A stretch of 22,628 nucleotides of DNA from FLUQ01 sp031548325 (GCA_031548325.1 JAVBRE010000230.1:1-22628), one strand, 5' to 3'. Positions 7,309 to 15,568 are shown, numbered from the stretch's first letter. Notes: a model not told the origin generated them from the sequence alone. A program made the numbers and translations.

Positions 7309-10194
7309 CTATTTCTTCATTCCTTCCGCCAAAAAAGATCCGGTCACAGAGTTGGGGTCTTTCAAAATGGCTTCCGGAGTTCCCGCGGACACGATGCGAC
7401 CGCCGTTTTCCCCCCCGCCGGGTCCAAGGTCGATGACGTGGTCGGCGGCCATAATCATGTCCGGGTTGTGCTCAATGACCACCACGGTGGCTTCGCGTTC
7501 CACAAGCTGCCGCAGCACGCCGATCAGCTTGCCGACCTCGTGCATGTGCAGGCCGGTGGTGGGCTCGTCCAGAATGTACAAGGCGCCGGGCAGGCTGCGC
7601 TTGCCCAGCTCGCGCGAGAGTTTGATGCGCTGGGCCTCCCCGCCGGACAGCGTGGTGGCTGGCTGGCCCAGGCGCAGGTATTCCAGTCCCACTTCCTCCA
7701 ACACCGCCAGCCGTCGCTCCAGAACGGGGTAACTGCCGAAAAAATCCCTGGCCTGGCTGACGGTCAGGTTCAGCACTTCGGCTATGTTCAGTCCCTTATA
7801 GCGCACTTCCAGTGTTTCATGGTTATAGCGTCTGCCTTTGCAGACATCGCAGGTCACGAACACGTCGGGCAGAAAATGCATCTCCACCCTGATCTGGCCG
7901 TCGCCGCCGCAGGCTTCGCAGCGGCCGCCGCGCACGTTGAAGCTGAAACGGCCGGGCTTGTACCCGCGTTTTTTGGCGTCCGGGGTCATGACGAAAATGT
8001 CGCGGATCTCGTCAAAAATCTTGGTATAGGTTGCGGGGTTGGAACGCGGCGTGCGGCCGATGGGCGTCTGGTCGATGGCCACGATGCGGTCGACGGCTTC
8101 CGCGCCGCTGATGCCGGCGATGGTGCCGGGACTTTCTACCTTGATGCCCTGGGCCAGGGCCAGGTGTTTGTATAAACTGTCTACCACCAGCGAGCTTTTG
8201 CCGGAACCGGAAACTCCGGTCACGCAGGTCAGAACCCCGAGAGGGATACGACAGTCCAGGTCCCGCAGATTATTGGTCGTCACGCCGTGCAGCACAAGTT
8301 CGCCCGTGCCGGACCGGCGCTTTTTGGGCAGGGGAATGAACAGGTCTCCGCGCAGGTATTTCGCAGTCAAGGACTGGGACGAAGCCAAAAGATCCTGCAC
8401 CTTGCCGTTGAATACCATCTCGCCGCCCATCTGGCCGGAGCCGGGTCCCAGTTCGATGACCGTGTCGGCTTCGCGGATGGTGGCTTCGTCATGTTCCACC
8501 ACCAGCACGGTATTGCCCCGCCGTTGCAGGCTGCGCAGGGTGCCCAGCAGACGTTCGTTGTCACGCGGGTGCAGGCCGATCGAAGGCTCGTCCAGCACGT
8601 AGGTCACCCCCACCAGGCCGGACCCCAACTGCGAGGCCAGTCGGATGCGCTGCGCCTCGCCGCCGGACAGCGTGCCCATGTTGCGGCCGAGCGCGATATA
8701 TTCAAGACCCACGTTGACCATAAATTCCAGGCGATGGGTCAGTTCTTTAAGCAGAGGTTCGGCCACCGGCGCGTGCCGGGCATCGAAAGCGCGCCCTTTC
8801 AGCCAATCCAGAGCCCGGGCAACCGACAGCGAGGTGAACTGAAAAAGGTTCAGGTCATCCACCCGCACGGCCAGGGATTCCGGCTTCAAACGCGCGCCCT
8901 TGCAAACAGGACAGGGCATGACCTGGCGAAAGCGCGACAATTCGTCGCGCCAGGCATCGCCATACTGCATGCCCTGTTCGAGCACGCTGATCAGGCCCCC
9001 CCATTCGCCCCTGGCCCCTTCCTTTTGCCTGACGATCTTCTTTTCCAAAACGGACCCGCCCAGCCAGTTGCGGCGCAGGGCGGAGTCGACATCGCTCGCG
9101 GCAGGCTCGCCGTCGACGGTCTCGCCGTAAAAAAGAGCGGCCAGGGCGTCGGCGGAATAGTCTCCGAGCGGCATCGTCAGGGTAAAGCCCCAACGTTTGC
9201 CCAGGCGGTCAAGCTTGTCGCGATAGCGCTCAAAGATTTTGGGATTTTTCCAGGGCAAAACGCCTCCGTCTTCCAAGGACAAACCCCGGTTGGGGGCCAG
9301 CAATGCCGGTTCGAAATATTCGACGGACCCCAGTCCCAGGCAGCGGGGGCAGGCCCCCTGCGGACTGTTGAAAGAGAAAAGCTGGGGAGACAGGGGCGGC
9401 AAGCTGATGCGGCAGGTGGCGCAAGCCGCTTCGGTGCTGTGCAAGGTTTCGTGCAGTTTGTCCGGCTTTTTTTCATCCGGCAGAGCCATGATAAGGCGCC
9501 CTTCCCCATATTTGAGCGCCAGTTCCACCGAATCAGCCAGGCGCCCGCGAATGCCTTCACGAATCACCAGCCGGTCCACGACCAGATCCAAAGAATGTTT
9601 CTTGTTCTTGTCCAGGGCCGGGGCCTCGTCCAGCGTGGTCATGACCCCGTTGATGCGCACTCTGGCGAAGCCTTCGGCTTTCAATTTTTTCAACTTGTCC
9701 TGATGCGTGCCCTTTTGCAGCGTCACCAACGGGGCCATGATCAGGCAGCGCGCGCCCTCGGGCAGATCCAGAATATCACCGATAATTTCGTCCGTGGCTC
9801 GCGATTCGATCTTTTCGCCGCAAACCGGACAGTACATGACGCCCAGCCTTGCATAAAAAACACGCAAAAAATCATATACTTCCGTAACCGTGCCCACCGT
9901 GGACCGGGGGTTGCGGGTTGCGGTCTGCTGTTCCAGCGAAATAGCCGGGGACAAGCCTTCAATCTTGTCCACATCGGGCTTGTCCATCTGGGGCAGAAAC
10001 TGGCGGGCGTATGCGGAAAGAGATTCCACATAGCGGCGCTGGCCTTCGGCGTAAACAAGATCAAAAGCCAGAGTGGACTTGCCGGAACCCGACGGTCCGC
10101 AAACGACCACCAGCTCGTCGCGGGGAATGTCCAGAGTCAGATTTTTCAGGTTGTGCTGGCGCGCGCCTTCAATGTGGATATGCGGTTTCTTCAT
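7309..10194 (-). CDS. uvrA: Excinuclease ABC subunit A (UvrA)
   Basis: UvrA is the damage-recognition ATPase of nucleotide excision repair, working with UvrB and UvrC. The 961-residue protein has two ABC ATPase modules: Walker A GPSGSGKST (33-41) and a second GVSGSGKSS, each with an LSGGEAQRI signature. It has the family's CxxC zinc modules, among them CPVCGEKIE, CPRCLG, CPVCKG and CEACGG with CDVCKG. I start it at MKKPHIHIEGARQHNL, the usual UvrA N-terminus; the frame is open for 35 more codons to 10299 but these look non-coding. The Shine-Dalgarno sequence is weak. No SOS box was recognised upstream. Several long open frames on the opposite strand are shadows. Confidence 0.97.
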   Translation of the reverse strand: MKKPHIHIEGARQHNLKNLTLDIPRDELVVVCGPSGSGKSTLAFDLVYAEGQRRYVESLSAYARQFLPQMDKPDVDKIEGLSPAISLEQQTATRNPRSTVGTVTEVYDFLRVFYARLGVMYCPVCGEKIESRATDEIIGDILDLPEGARCLIMAPLVTLQKGTHQDKLKKLKAEGFARVRINGVMTTLDEAPALDKNKKHSLDLVVDRLVIREGIRGRLADSVELALKYGEGRLIMALPDEKKPDKLHETLHSTEAACATCRISLPPLSPQLFSFNSPQGACPRCLGLGSVEYFEPALLAPNRGLSLEDGGVLPWKNPKIFERYRDKLDRLGKRWGFTLTMPLGDYSADALAALFYGETVDGEPAASDVDSALRRNWLGGSVLEKKIVRQKEGARGEWGGLISVLEQGMQYGDAWRDELSRFRQVMPCPVCKGARLKPESLAVRVDDLNLFQFTSLSVARALDWLKGRAFDARHAPVAEPLLKELTHRLEFMVNVGLEYIALGRNMGTLSGGEAQRIRLASQLGSGLVGVTYVLDEPSIGLHPRDNERLLGTLRSLQRRGNTVLVVEHDEATIREADTVIELGPGSGQMGGEMVFNGKVQDLLASSQSLTAKYLRGDLFIPLPKKRRSGTGELVLHGVTTNNLRDLDCRIPLGVLTCVTGVSGSGKSSLVVDSLYKHLALAQGIKVESPGTIAGISGAEAVDRIVAIDQTPIGRTPRSNPATYTKIFDEIRDIFVMTPDAKKRGYKPGRFSFNVRGGRCEACGGDGQIRVEMHFLPDVFVTCDVCKGRRYNHETLEVRYKGLNIAEVLNLTVSQARDFFGSYPVLERRLAVLEEVGLEYLRLGQPATTLSGGEAQRIKLSRELGKRSLPGALYILDEPTTGLHMHEVGKLIGVLRQLVEREATVVVIEHNPDMIMAADHVIDLGPGGGENGGRIVSAGTPEAILKDPNSVTGSFLAEGMKK

Positions 10195-10287
10195 AGCGAG
10201 GGGAATATAAACTCTTTCCCATAGTATGCAAGAGAGATGGACATCCCGCGACAGTCGGGTATAGTTGCGGGCGGGGGGACTATTGTC

Positions 10288-10917
10288 ATGCGCATCCATG
10301 TGCTTTTGCCCGTCTTTTTTTTTCTTGCGCTTTGCGCTCGCGATGTCTCGGCCTACACTCCGCCTTCCGCGCTGGAGGTCTTCAGGCTGCTGCCCGTGAC
10401 CATTTTCGAAAACACGCCCGAAGGCCTCGGCGACGAAGAAAAACAGACCCTGATCGAAAACGGCCGCACCAGCCTCTGGCGGCTTATATCCATCGACGCC
10501 GACGAATTGCGGGCGGAATCATACCCGCTTGAAGGCAGCAGCGTGACCGTGCGCCTTTTTCACGGGCCGGACAAAACCGTCGCGGCCCAGGGGGCGGAAA
10601 CCCGCGACGCCTGCGCCGTGGAACTGTGGCTGCACGACGCCCAAAAACGCCTGGTGCCCTATCCTGTGCCGCCCGATCCGGCTTTGCGGGACTTTTTCGC
10701 GGCCGGCAAAAAACCACCCGCCGGGTTTGACCATTCCATCCGTATCTGCCTCGCGGGCGACGTGCTGCGGGCCTGGCCGCTTTTTTTCAACGCCGAAGGC
10801 GCAGCCGACCTGCCTCTGGACAACGCCGTCATTTACCGCTGGACCGGCGGCGATTTTGAAAAGGCCGCGCTGCCGCTGGAAGTATTGGAAAAAAAAACGC
10901 AACGCACCGCAAAGTAG
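10288..10917 (+). CDS. Secreted protein of unknown function
   Basis: A 209-residue protein starting MRIHVLLPVFFFLALCARDVSAYTP-like, a clear signal peptide with probable cleavage after VSA (about residue 22). The mature part has no motif I recognise and no transmembrane helix; it contains an even mix of charged residues and two cysteines that could form a disulfide. The start is preceded by a G-rich run about 8 nt upstream. It is divergent from uvrA with a gap of 93 bp that must hold both promoters. Likely periplasmic; the function is not predictable. Confidence 0.65.
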   Translation: MRIHVLLPVFFFLALCARDVSAYTPPSALEVFRLLPVTIFENTPEGLGDEEKQTLIENGRTSLWRLISIDADELRAESYPLEGSSVTVRLFHGPDKTVAAQGAETRDACAVELWLHDAQKRLVPYPVPPDPALRDFFAAGKKPPAGFDHSIRICLAGDVLRAWPLFFNAEGAADLPLDNAVIYRWTGGDFEKAALPLEVLEKKTQRTAK

Positions 10918-10940
10918 CGACGCGCGCGGAGCATTTTGGC

Positions 10941-10969
10941 TTGACACAAAGGGGCGTGCTGCCCTAGAG
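10941..10969 (+). promoter_or_regulatory. Promoter of tRNA-Leu
   Basis: A consensus TTGACA (10941-10946) and CTAGAG (10964-10969) with 17-bp spacing. The predicted start lies a few bases before the tRNA 5' end at 10981. Confidence 0.6.
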
Positions 10970-10980
10970 CTTTTTGACGT

Positions 10981-11066
10981 GCCGGGGTGGTGGAATGGTA
11001 AACGCAGCGGACTCAAAATCCGCCGGGGGCGACCCCTTGAGAGTTCGAGTCTCTCCCTCGGTACCA
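10981..11066 (+). tRNA. tRNA-Leu (anticodon CAA)
   Basis: An 86-nt class II tRNA with encoded CCA. The acceptor stem GCCGGGG pairs with CCTCGGT, the anticodon stem GCGGA/TCCGC closes loop CTCAAAA (anticodon 11014-11016), the variable arm is long, and the T arm is GAGAG-TTCGAGT-CTCTC. The discriminator is A, as leucyl-tRNA synthetase expects. It decodes UUG. The acceptor stem has two G-U pairs. The 3' half is imperfectly repeated at 12309-12354. Confidence 0.97.
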
Positions 11067-11075
11067 AGAGATTTC

Positions 11076-11106
11076 AGGCGGTTGCGTGATGCGTAACCGC
11101 CTTTTC
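11076..11106 (+). terminator. Terminator of tRNA-Leu
   Basis: AGGCGGTT (11076-11083) pairs with AACCGCCT (11095-11102), followed by TTT, 10 nt after the tRNA CCA. A related hairpin follows the tRNA remnant at 12361. Confidence 0.75.
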
Positions 11107-11108
11107 AT

Positions 11109-12197
11109 TCATTTGTGCTGCCAGCGATCCCGCGATTCAAGGACGCCCGCTGGACCATTGCCGTCGAGCCAGGAGCGAGCGGCGGCATCTTGCTTGAGAT
11201 AAGCATCCCAAAAGGCCGTGGATAGCGCCAGAACGGCCCGGTGGCAGCGGGGGTTGCGTTGCGCGCCGACGCCACCAGTCAAGGCGGGGGTTCTGTCGCT
11301 AAAAGCCATATGCGTCGCGCCGTACAAGACCAATTCGTACTTTCCACCCGGCGGCAAGGCCGGATAGACGCGCAGTCGCAAGGACTCGTTCTGCCCGGAG
11401 CCAACGGGCGAATTGTCGCGCGTGCCCGTGAGCAGCATCCAGGGGATCTTCACCGACCCGAAAGCCGCTGCGACCTGCCGGCGGTTCAGCGGCGCGGCCG
11501 GACTCATCATGACCGCCGCCCGGATGCGCGGATCGGTATACGTAGCCCCAACCATAGGGTAGCTTTGCCCGGAAACCGCCTGGGTAGTGATCGCGCCGAA
11601 GGAGTGACCCGACATGCCCACCCGCTTCAGGTCGAGCCGTCCCGCCAAGGGATGGCCGGACTCGTCGTTCCAACGTTCAAGCTGATCAAGGACGACCGAC
11701 ACGTCACGGACCCGCAGCAAAAAGTTTTTGAGAACTTCCGGGCTGGACGCCGCCCGTCGCAGGGCCTGTATCCTCTGATCCGGCGGCAGGCCGCGCCAAA
11801 TCGCGTCGTCACTGCCGTGATGCTGCAGAAATACCACGACATAGCCCCTCGCCGACCAATGCTCGCCAAGATAGAAATCATTGGTGCGCGCTCCACCAAG
11901 GCCGTGGCTGAACAGCACGACCGGAGCCGGCCCGTTGCCGGGCGGCAGATAGACACGGATGGGAATGACGCGGTCGCGGGAGGAATCAGCGACGCTGCAA
12001 TCAAGCATCGGCGCGAGAATTTTTTGCAACGCAACCGGCGGCAAGACCAGCGGATCATAAGGTTCCGACGCCAGCGCTGGCCGGAAGACCGCAAAAACGG
12101 CAAGGAACAATAAACATATTCGAGCGAAAAGGGTGCTGGCATGAAACCCGGATACGGCCTTTGTTTCCGACCCCGACAGCTTCGAAAATATCCTCAT
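11109..12197 (-). CDS. Secreted alpha/beta-hydrolase (PAF-acetylhydrolase/dienelactone-hydrolase-like)
   Basis: A 362-residue protein with a membrane-targeting N-terminus: a long basic n-region, hydrophobic residues 24-38, and probable cleavage near ALA-S (43). The fold is shown by SHGLGG (97-102, oxyanion hole), GHSFG (Ser199), a probable acid Asp261 in TGTRDNSP and a probable base His296 in GATHMAFSD. This resembles the broad chlorophyllase/PAF-acetylhydrolase group; the substrate is unknown. The ATG at 12197 overlaps the stop of a tiny upstream frame (ATGA) and has no good Shine-Dalgarno of its own. The gene lies between tRNA-Leu and a degraded tRNA-Leu copy, with its 3' end close to the tRNA terminator, so it may be imported cargo. 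Confidence 0.75.
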   Translation of the reverse strand: MRIFSKLSGSETKAVSGFHASTLFARICLLFLAVFAVFRPALASEPYDPLVLPPVALQKILAPMLDCSVADSSRDRVIPIRVYLPPGNGPAPVVLFSHGLGGARTNDFYLGEHWSARGYVVVFLQHHGSDDAIWRGLPPDQRIQALRRAASSPEVLKNFLLRVRDVSVVLDQLERWNDESGHPLAGRLDLKRVGMSGHSFGAITTQAVSGQSYPMVGATYTDPRIRAAVMMSPAAPLNRRQVAAAFGSVKIPWMLLTGTRDNSPVGSGQNESLRLRVYPALPPGGKYELVLYGATHMAFSDRTPALTGGVGAQRNPRCHRAVLALSTAFWDAYLKQDAAARSWLDGNGPAGVLESRDRWQHK

Positions 12198-12308
12198 AGT
12201 GTCTTTACTCGCATGAACCAGAAAAATTTGATGAGAGCCTCCTTCCTTTCCCCTGGAACATAAGCATTTAGTCCTGTCCGTCCATTGATGGCGATGATGC
12301 ATGGCTAT

Positions 12309-12393
12309 CGCCGAGTACGTCACCTTGGGAGCTCGAGTTTCTCTCCCGGTGCCAAAAATTACAGGCGGTTAAGCGGTGCGCGGCCGCCTTTTT
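12309..12393 (+). repeat. Degenerate copy of tRNA-Leu 3' half with terminator (candidate attachment-site remnant)
   Basis: Aligned without gaps to tRNA-Leu positions 11021-11066, then with one gap through its terminator. Matching begins at the 3' side of the anticodon stem and includes variable-arm, T-arm and acceptor sequence ending in CCA, followed by a related GGCGGTT...CCGCCTTTTT hairpin. The 3' acceptor strand TCCCGGT would still pair with the GCCGGGG 5' strand. The T loop begins CTC instead of TTC and the discriminator is G, so it is not a functional tRNA-Leu. It fits either the displaced 3' end after integration into the tRNA or the remains of a tandem tRNA copy. Confidence 0.6.
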
Positions 12394-12528
12394 CAGTAAA
12401 ATTTTGGACAGCAATGAAAGACATCCGGACTTAGAAAGGGCCAGATATCCAAAATACCCCGGATGGTACAAAAATATCTGTTTTCAACCCTATTTGCCAA
12501 CCCCATTACAAACATAACATTAAATTTT

Positions 12529-12557
12529 TTGATTAGACGCTGATTAAATGCTATTAA
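12529..12557 (+). promoter_or_regulatory. Possible promoter of the nuclease-like gene
   Basis: TTGATT (12529-12534) and TATTAA (12552-12557) with 17-bp spacing lie 58 bp before the ATG at 12615. The surrounding AT-rich stretch (12394-12614) holds no gene that I can support, and AT-richness alone makes chance matches likely. Confidence 0.35.
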
Positions 12558-12614
12558 CGGCGCTATCGAGTTAGCAAAAAATTGGACAGTCGGTATCCAT
12601 TTTCGAGGTGCAAA

Positions 12615-13271
12615 ATGGAAAAGAAACAATTGCTAAAAATTATTCATACCGCAATTAGAGCGTCCAATGAAACTTACTGTAGCTGGTCAGGCGGCAACTT
12701 TTTAAGTGAGGCCGCCCTTGAAGGTTTCATGGTCGCCAATATGGCCAACGCCATAATGCGGCATGAACGCCACCCGGCATACCTTTGCCTGGAGTATTCA
12801 ATTGACGGGTTAAAAGACGCCGCTGGCAGGCGACCTTGTGGGCGCGTCGCTCCGCGTATGACTAACCAAGGACGTGTAGATATCGCTCTCTTCAATGGTT
12901 CAGATTATGTGACACATATTATTGAGGCAAAATGTCAGCGCACTTGGTCGTCTGCCTGTACCGACGACCTTGAGCGTCTGGCCAACGTCCAGCGTCATCT
13001 CGGAAATCATCATAAAGAATCCTCGCTCAAGCTCAGTATTTTGGCACTGTTTGCCCACTCCTATTCAACGCGGAGCAGAGAAAGGGCATTTGCGAACCTA
13101 GACATGTTGCTAACTGGCTGGAAACAGCGCGCTACGAAATATTGCCAAAAAAAGCAAGATATTATCTTCGAATTTGATTGTTCAGCGCTACCGCCGTTTG
13201 AGTTTAACGATGAAAGGTCAAAAGAATTCCATATCGCCTCATCCATGTGCATTATCATCAAGTCGGCCTGA
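12615..13271 (+). CDS. Unknown protein with a PD-(D/E)XK nuclease-like signature
   Basis: A 218-residue soluble protein. It contains GRVDIALF, then THIIEAKC, giving Asp89, Glu104 and Lys106 in the D-(x)n-E-x-K order of the PD-(D/E)XK fold, with both motifs at the ends of hydrophobic strands. An N-terminal helix with Glu32 and Glu36 (NFLSEAALEGF) could supply the helix-1 acid. No DNA-binding or methylase partner is adjacent. GAGGTG lies 6 nt before the ATG. Codon use and the flanks are distinctly AT-richer than in neighbouring genes, which points to transfer. It may be an orphan restriction or repair nuclease or a defence gene; the family is not recognised by name. Confidence 0.65.
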   Translation: MEKKQLLKIIHTAIRASNETYCSWSGGNFLSEAALEGFMVANMANAIMRHERHPAYLCLEYSIDGLKDAAGRRPCGRVAPRMTNQGRVDIALFNGSDYVTHIIEAKCQRTWSSACTDDLERLANVQRHLGNHHKESSLKLSILALFAHSYSTRSRERAFANLDMLLTGWKQRATKYCQKKQDIIFEFDCSALPPFEFNDERSKEFHIASSMCIIIKSA

Positions 13272-13307
13272 GAATATTGGCAATAGGATTATGGACAAAC
13301 GACTACT

Positions 13308-13336
13308 AAAAACGGACCGCGGTTACCGGTTTTTTG
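13308..13336. terminator. Possible bidirectional terminator
   Basis: An A-run and ACGG on the left face CCGG and a T-run on the right, enclosing a small ACCGCGGT palindrome. The stem needs one bulge. It lies 36 nt after the nuclease-like gene. Confidence 0.35.
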
Positions 13337-13350
13337 TTTCCCGCAAGGGC

Positions 13351-13378
13351 TTGCAATATCGTCCGCCTGTCTTATTTA
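13351..13378 (+). promoter_or_regulatory. Possible dksA promoter
   Basis: TTGCAA (13351-13356) and TATTTA (13373-13378) with a 16-bp spacer lie about 90 bp before the dksA start. This is only a match to the sigma-70 consensus. Confidence 0.3.
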
Positions 13379-13465
13379 TCGCTTTACTTTTCTATCGGTA
13401 ATGATATGTGTACACGGTTTCGCAAATGCCTTGATACATAGAATCGCCGCGTTCGGAGGATGAAA

Positions 13466-13828
13466 ATGGACCAAAAAGACCTTGAATATTTTCGCAATCT
13501 GCTGAACGAGCAATTGGAAGAGGCTCTGAAGCAGGGCGACCTGACCTTGGAAGATATGACGGATAACACCGAAATTTTTGCCGATCCGGCCGACCGCGCT
13601 ACCATGGAGTCTGACAGGGCTTTCACTTTGCGCATTCGTGACCGCGAACGGAAATTGATCAAAAAAATTCGCAGCGCGCTGACCCGGCTGGACAATGGCA
13701 CCTTTGGAACCTGCGAGGAATGCGGCGAGGAAATCGGCGTGCCCCGCCTGAACGCCCGTCCTGTCACCCGCTTGTGCATCAACTGCAAAAGCAAGCAGGA
13801 AGAAGACGAACAGTTGCGCGGCGAATAG
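13466..13828 (+). CDS. dksA: DksA/TraR-family transcription factor
   Basis: A 120-residue RNA-polymerase secondary-channel factor of the stringent response, acting with ppGpp. The N-terminal coiled-coil hairpin carries DPADRA at its tip, matching the DxxDxA motif needed for DksA activity. The C-terminal zinc finger is CEEC-x17-CINC. It is shorter than the Escherichia coli protein (151), as in many related bacteria. GGAGG at 13455-13459 is directly against an ATG at 13460 but 6 nt before the ATG at 13466, so I chose the latter. It is monocistronic, ending at a strong terminator. Confidence 0.93.
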   Translation: MDQKDLEYFRNLLNEQLEEALKQGDLTLEDMTDNTEIFADPADRATMESDRAFTLRIRDRERKLIKKIRSALTRLDNGTFGTCEECGEEIGVPRLNARPVTRLCINCKSKQEEDEQLRGE

Positions 13829-13868
13829 CCTGCGTCGCGCTCCGGTAAAAAAATCCACGGAATGTACT

Positions 13869-13897
13869 GCCCGCCGGTTGACCCGGCGGGCTTTTTT
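13869..13897 (+). terminator. Rho-independent terminator of dksA
   Basis: A perfect 9-bp stem GCCCGCCGG/CCGGCGGGC with loop TTGAC is followed by six T. Confidence 0.93.
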
Positions 13898-13914
13898 CTA
13901 TCCAATGAAGCCCC

Positions 13915-15465
13915 ATGGATGCACATTTTTTTCGTCGCATAGCCCGCTCTCTTGCCGCGCGCCTGCGCGGCTCGCGCCTTGAGCGCATACACCAGCCTCT
14001 TGCTCGCGTCACGGCCTTTTCCGTCTTTACCGCCGCCGGGCGCAAGGAATGCCTGTTTCTGCGGGCCGAGCGCAAAGAGCCGCTTCTCTTTATCGCCAAA
14101 AAAAACCCTTTTCCCAACCCTGCCTTTCCGCCCGCTTTGATCATGCGCCTGCGCAAGCATTGCGAAGGCAGGCGTCTTGGCGAAAGCCGCCTTGACTGGA
14201 TCGGCCGCCGTCTTGCCTTTGCCCTGCCCGGCGAAAACGGGAGCCGTGCGGGCTGGCTGCTGCTCGACATAAAAACCGGGCCCGATTTTCTGGCCGAACT
14301 TCCCGAATCCTTTGCGGCGGAACCTCAATGGCCGCCCCTGGCGGCGCTGACAGAGTCAGGTCTTGCCGCACCCTCTCGCAATGCCGACGAAAACGCCCTT
14401 TGGCGGCGCTATCCGATGCTGACGCCGAGCCTGCGCCGTACGCTCACTCTTCTGGATGACCAAGAAAAAGCCGCGCTGCTGGTCGATTTGGAAGCGGGCA
14501 ACGGCGATCTTTTTTTCTACACGCGCGAAACGGAGCCGCCGCTGCTCAGCGCCTGGCCCCTGCCGCCCGCCCTGCGCCCGGAAGGCGGCGAAGAACGCCT
14601 TGTCGGCGATGATGAAGTCTGCATGCTCGCGGCGTTGCGGGCGGCGCAATTGCCCCTTCTGCTGGCGGGCGAATCCGAAAGTCGGCAGGCGCGGACGGAA
14701 AAACCCCGACAAGCCGCAAACATGCGTCGCAACCGCCTGATCGCGGCGTTGAACGAGGAACAAAAACGATTGACCGCGAACTGTGCCTTGCGCGAGGACG
14801 CCCTGCTGTTGCAGGCCAACCTCTGGCGTTTCGCTTCCGATGCCCGCCTTGAGAGCGTGACCTTGGACGGCCGGGTTTTGCCGCTCAATCATTTTCTTAC
14901 TGTTTCAGAAAATACGCAGGCTTTGTTCAAACTGTCCGCCCGCGCAGCCCGGGGTCTGGCCATGCTGAAAAAACGCCTGGCGGCGCTGGATGAGACAGAG
15001 CCGCCGGCCCCATGCTTTCGTCCCGAAACGAAAGCATCCGAAAAAAATCCTTCTCCGGAAAAGCAGGCCAGCGCTTTTAAAGGCATTCAGAAATTCCGCT
15101 CGTCCGACGGGTTCACGCTTTGGCGGGGCCGTAACGCCGAAGGCAACCGCCGGGCTTTGAAGCTGGCCCATCCCTTTGACCTCTGGTTTCATACGGAAGA
15201 CGGTCCCAGCGCGCATCTGATTTTGCGGCGCGATCACGGCGAACAGAACGTTCCCGAACGCACCCTGCTGGAAGCAGCCGCCCTGACCGCCCTGAAAAGC
15301 CGGTACAAAGACGACGTCAAAGCGCCGGTCATGGCCGCCCTGGCCAAACATGTCAGCCCGGTCAAAGGCGGAGCGCCGGGCGCCGTGCGGGTGCAGGCCG
15401 TGTGGCGCGCCTTTCTGGTCGCCCCTGACCCGGCGCTGGAAAACGCGCTCGCCGGAATATCCTGA
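13915..15465 (+). CDS. NFACT-family protein (RqcH/Rqc2-like)
   Basis: A 516-residue protein with an NFACT-N domain (about 1-230, including MRLRKHCEGRRLGESRLDW at 77-95), a basic helical middle (about 250-370) and a C-terminal NFACT-R domain. The last contains FTLWRGRNAEGNRRALKL, then DLWFHTEDGPSAHLILRR. Family members bind obstructed 50S subunits and add C-terminal alanine tails in ribosome quality control; some are described as fibronectin-binding. Around residue 97 the sequence is IGRRLAF where active RqcH proteins have an Asp-Arg pair, so tailing activity may be altered. The start codon lies 17 nt after the T-run of the dksA terminator with only a weak Shine-Dalgarno, and its promoter is not evident. 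Confidence 0.88.
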   Translation: MDAHFFRRIARSLAARLRGSRLERIHQPLARVTAFSVFTAAGRKECLFLRAERKEPLLFIAKKNPFPNPAFPPALIMRLRKHCEGRRLGESRLDWIGRRLAFALPGENGSRAGWLLLDIKTGPDFLAELPESFAAEPQWPPLAALTESGLAAPSRNADENALWRRYPMLTPSLRRTLTLLDDQEKAALLVDLEAGNGDLFFYTRETEPPLLSAWPLPPALRPEGGEERLVGDDEVCMLAALRAAQLPLLLAGESESRQARTEKPRQAANMRRNRLIAALNEEQKRLTANCALREDALLLQANLWRFASDARLESVTLDGRVLPLNHFLTVSENTQALFKLSARAARGLAMLKKRLAALDETEPPAPCFRPETKASEKNPSPEKQASAFKGIQKFRSSDGFTLWRGRNAEGNRRALKLAHPFDLWFHTEDGPSAHLILRRDHGEQNVPERTLLEAAALTALKSRYKDDVKAPVMAALAKHVSPVKGGAPGAVRVQAVWRAFLVAPDPALENALAGIS

Positions 15466-15568
15466 GCTTCCTCTCTTGATCCGCTCTTGCGGGACGCTCT
15501 CTTTTTTTGCATACTACAGAGGCTTCACTGGGCTTTTCTGGCAACAACCCGTAACTAAAGGCTTGTTT

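Noticed and set aside
8287..10224. A 645-codon open frame on the plus strand opposite uvrA
   Set aside because: It is the antisense of a highly conserved gene, has no recognisable domain, and its composition (many Gln, His, Arg) is typical of a GC-rich shadow frame.
10195..10287. An SOS (LexA) box upstream of uvrA
   Set aside because: I searched the divergent gap by eye and saw no convincing CTG-N10-CAG or other LexA-type dyad.
12309..12354. A second tRNA-Leu
   Set aside because: Only the 3' half is present, the T loop is altered and the discriminator base is G, so no complete cloverleaf can form.
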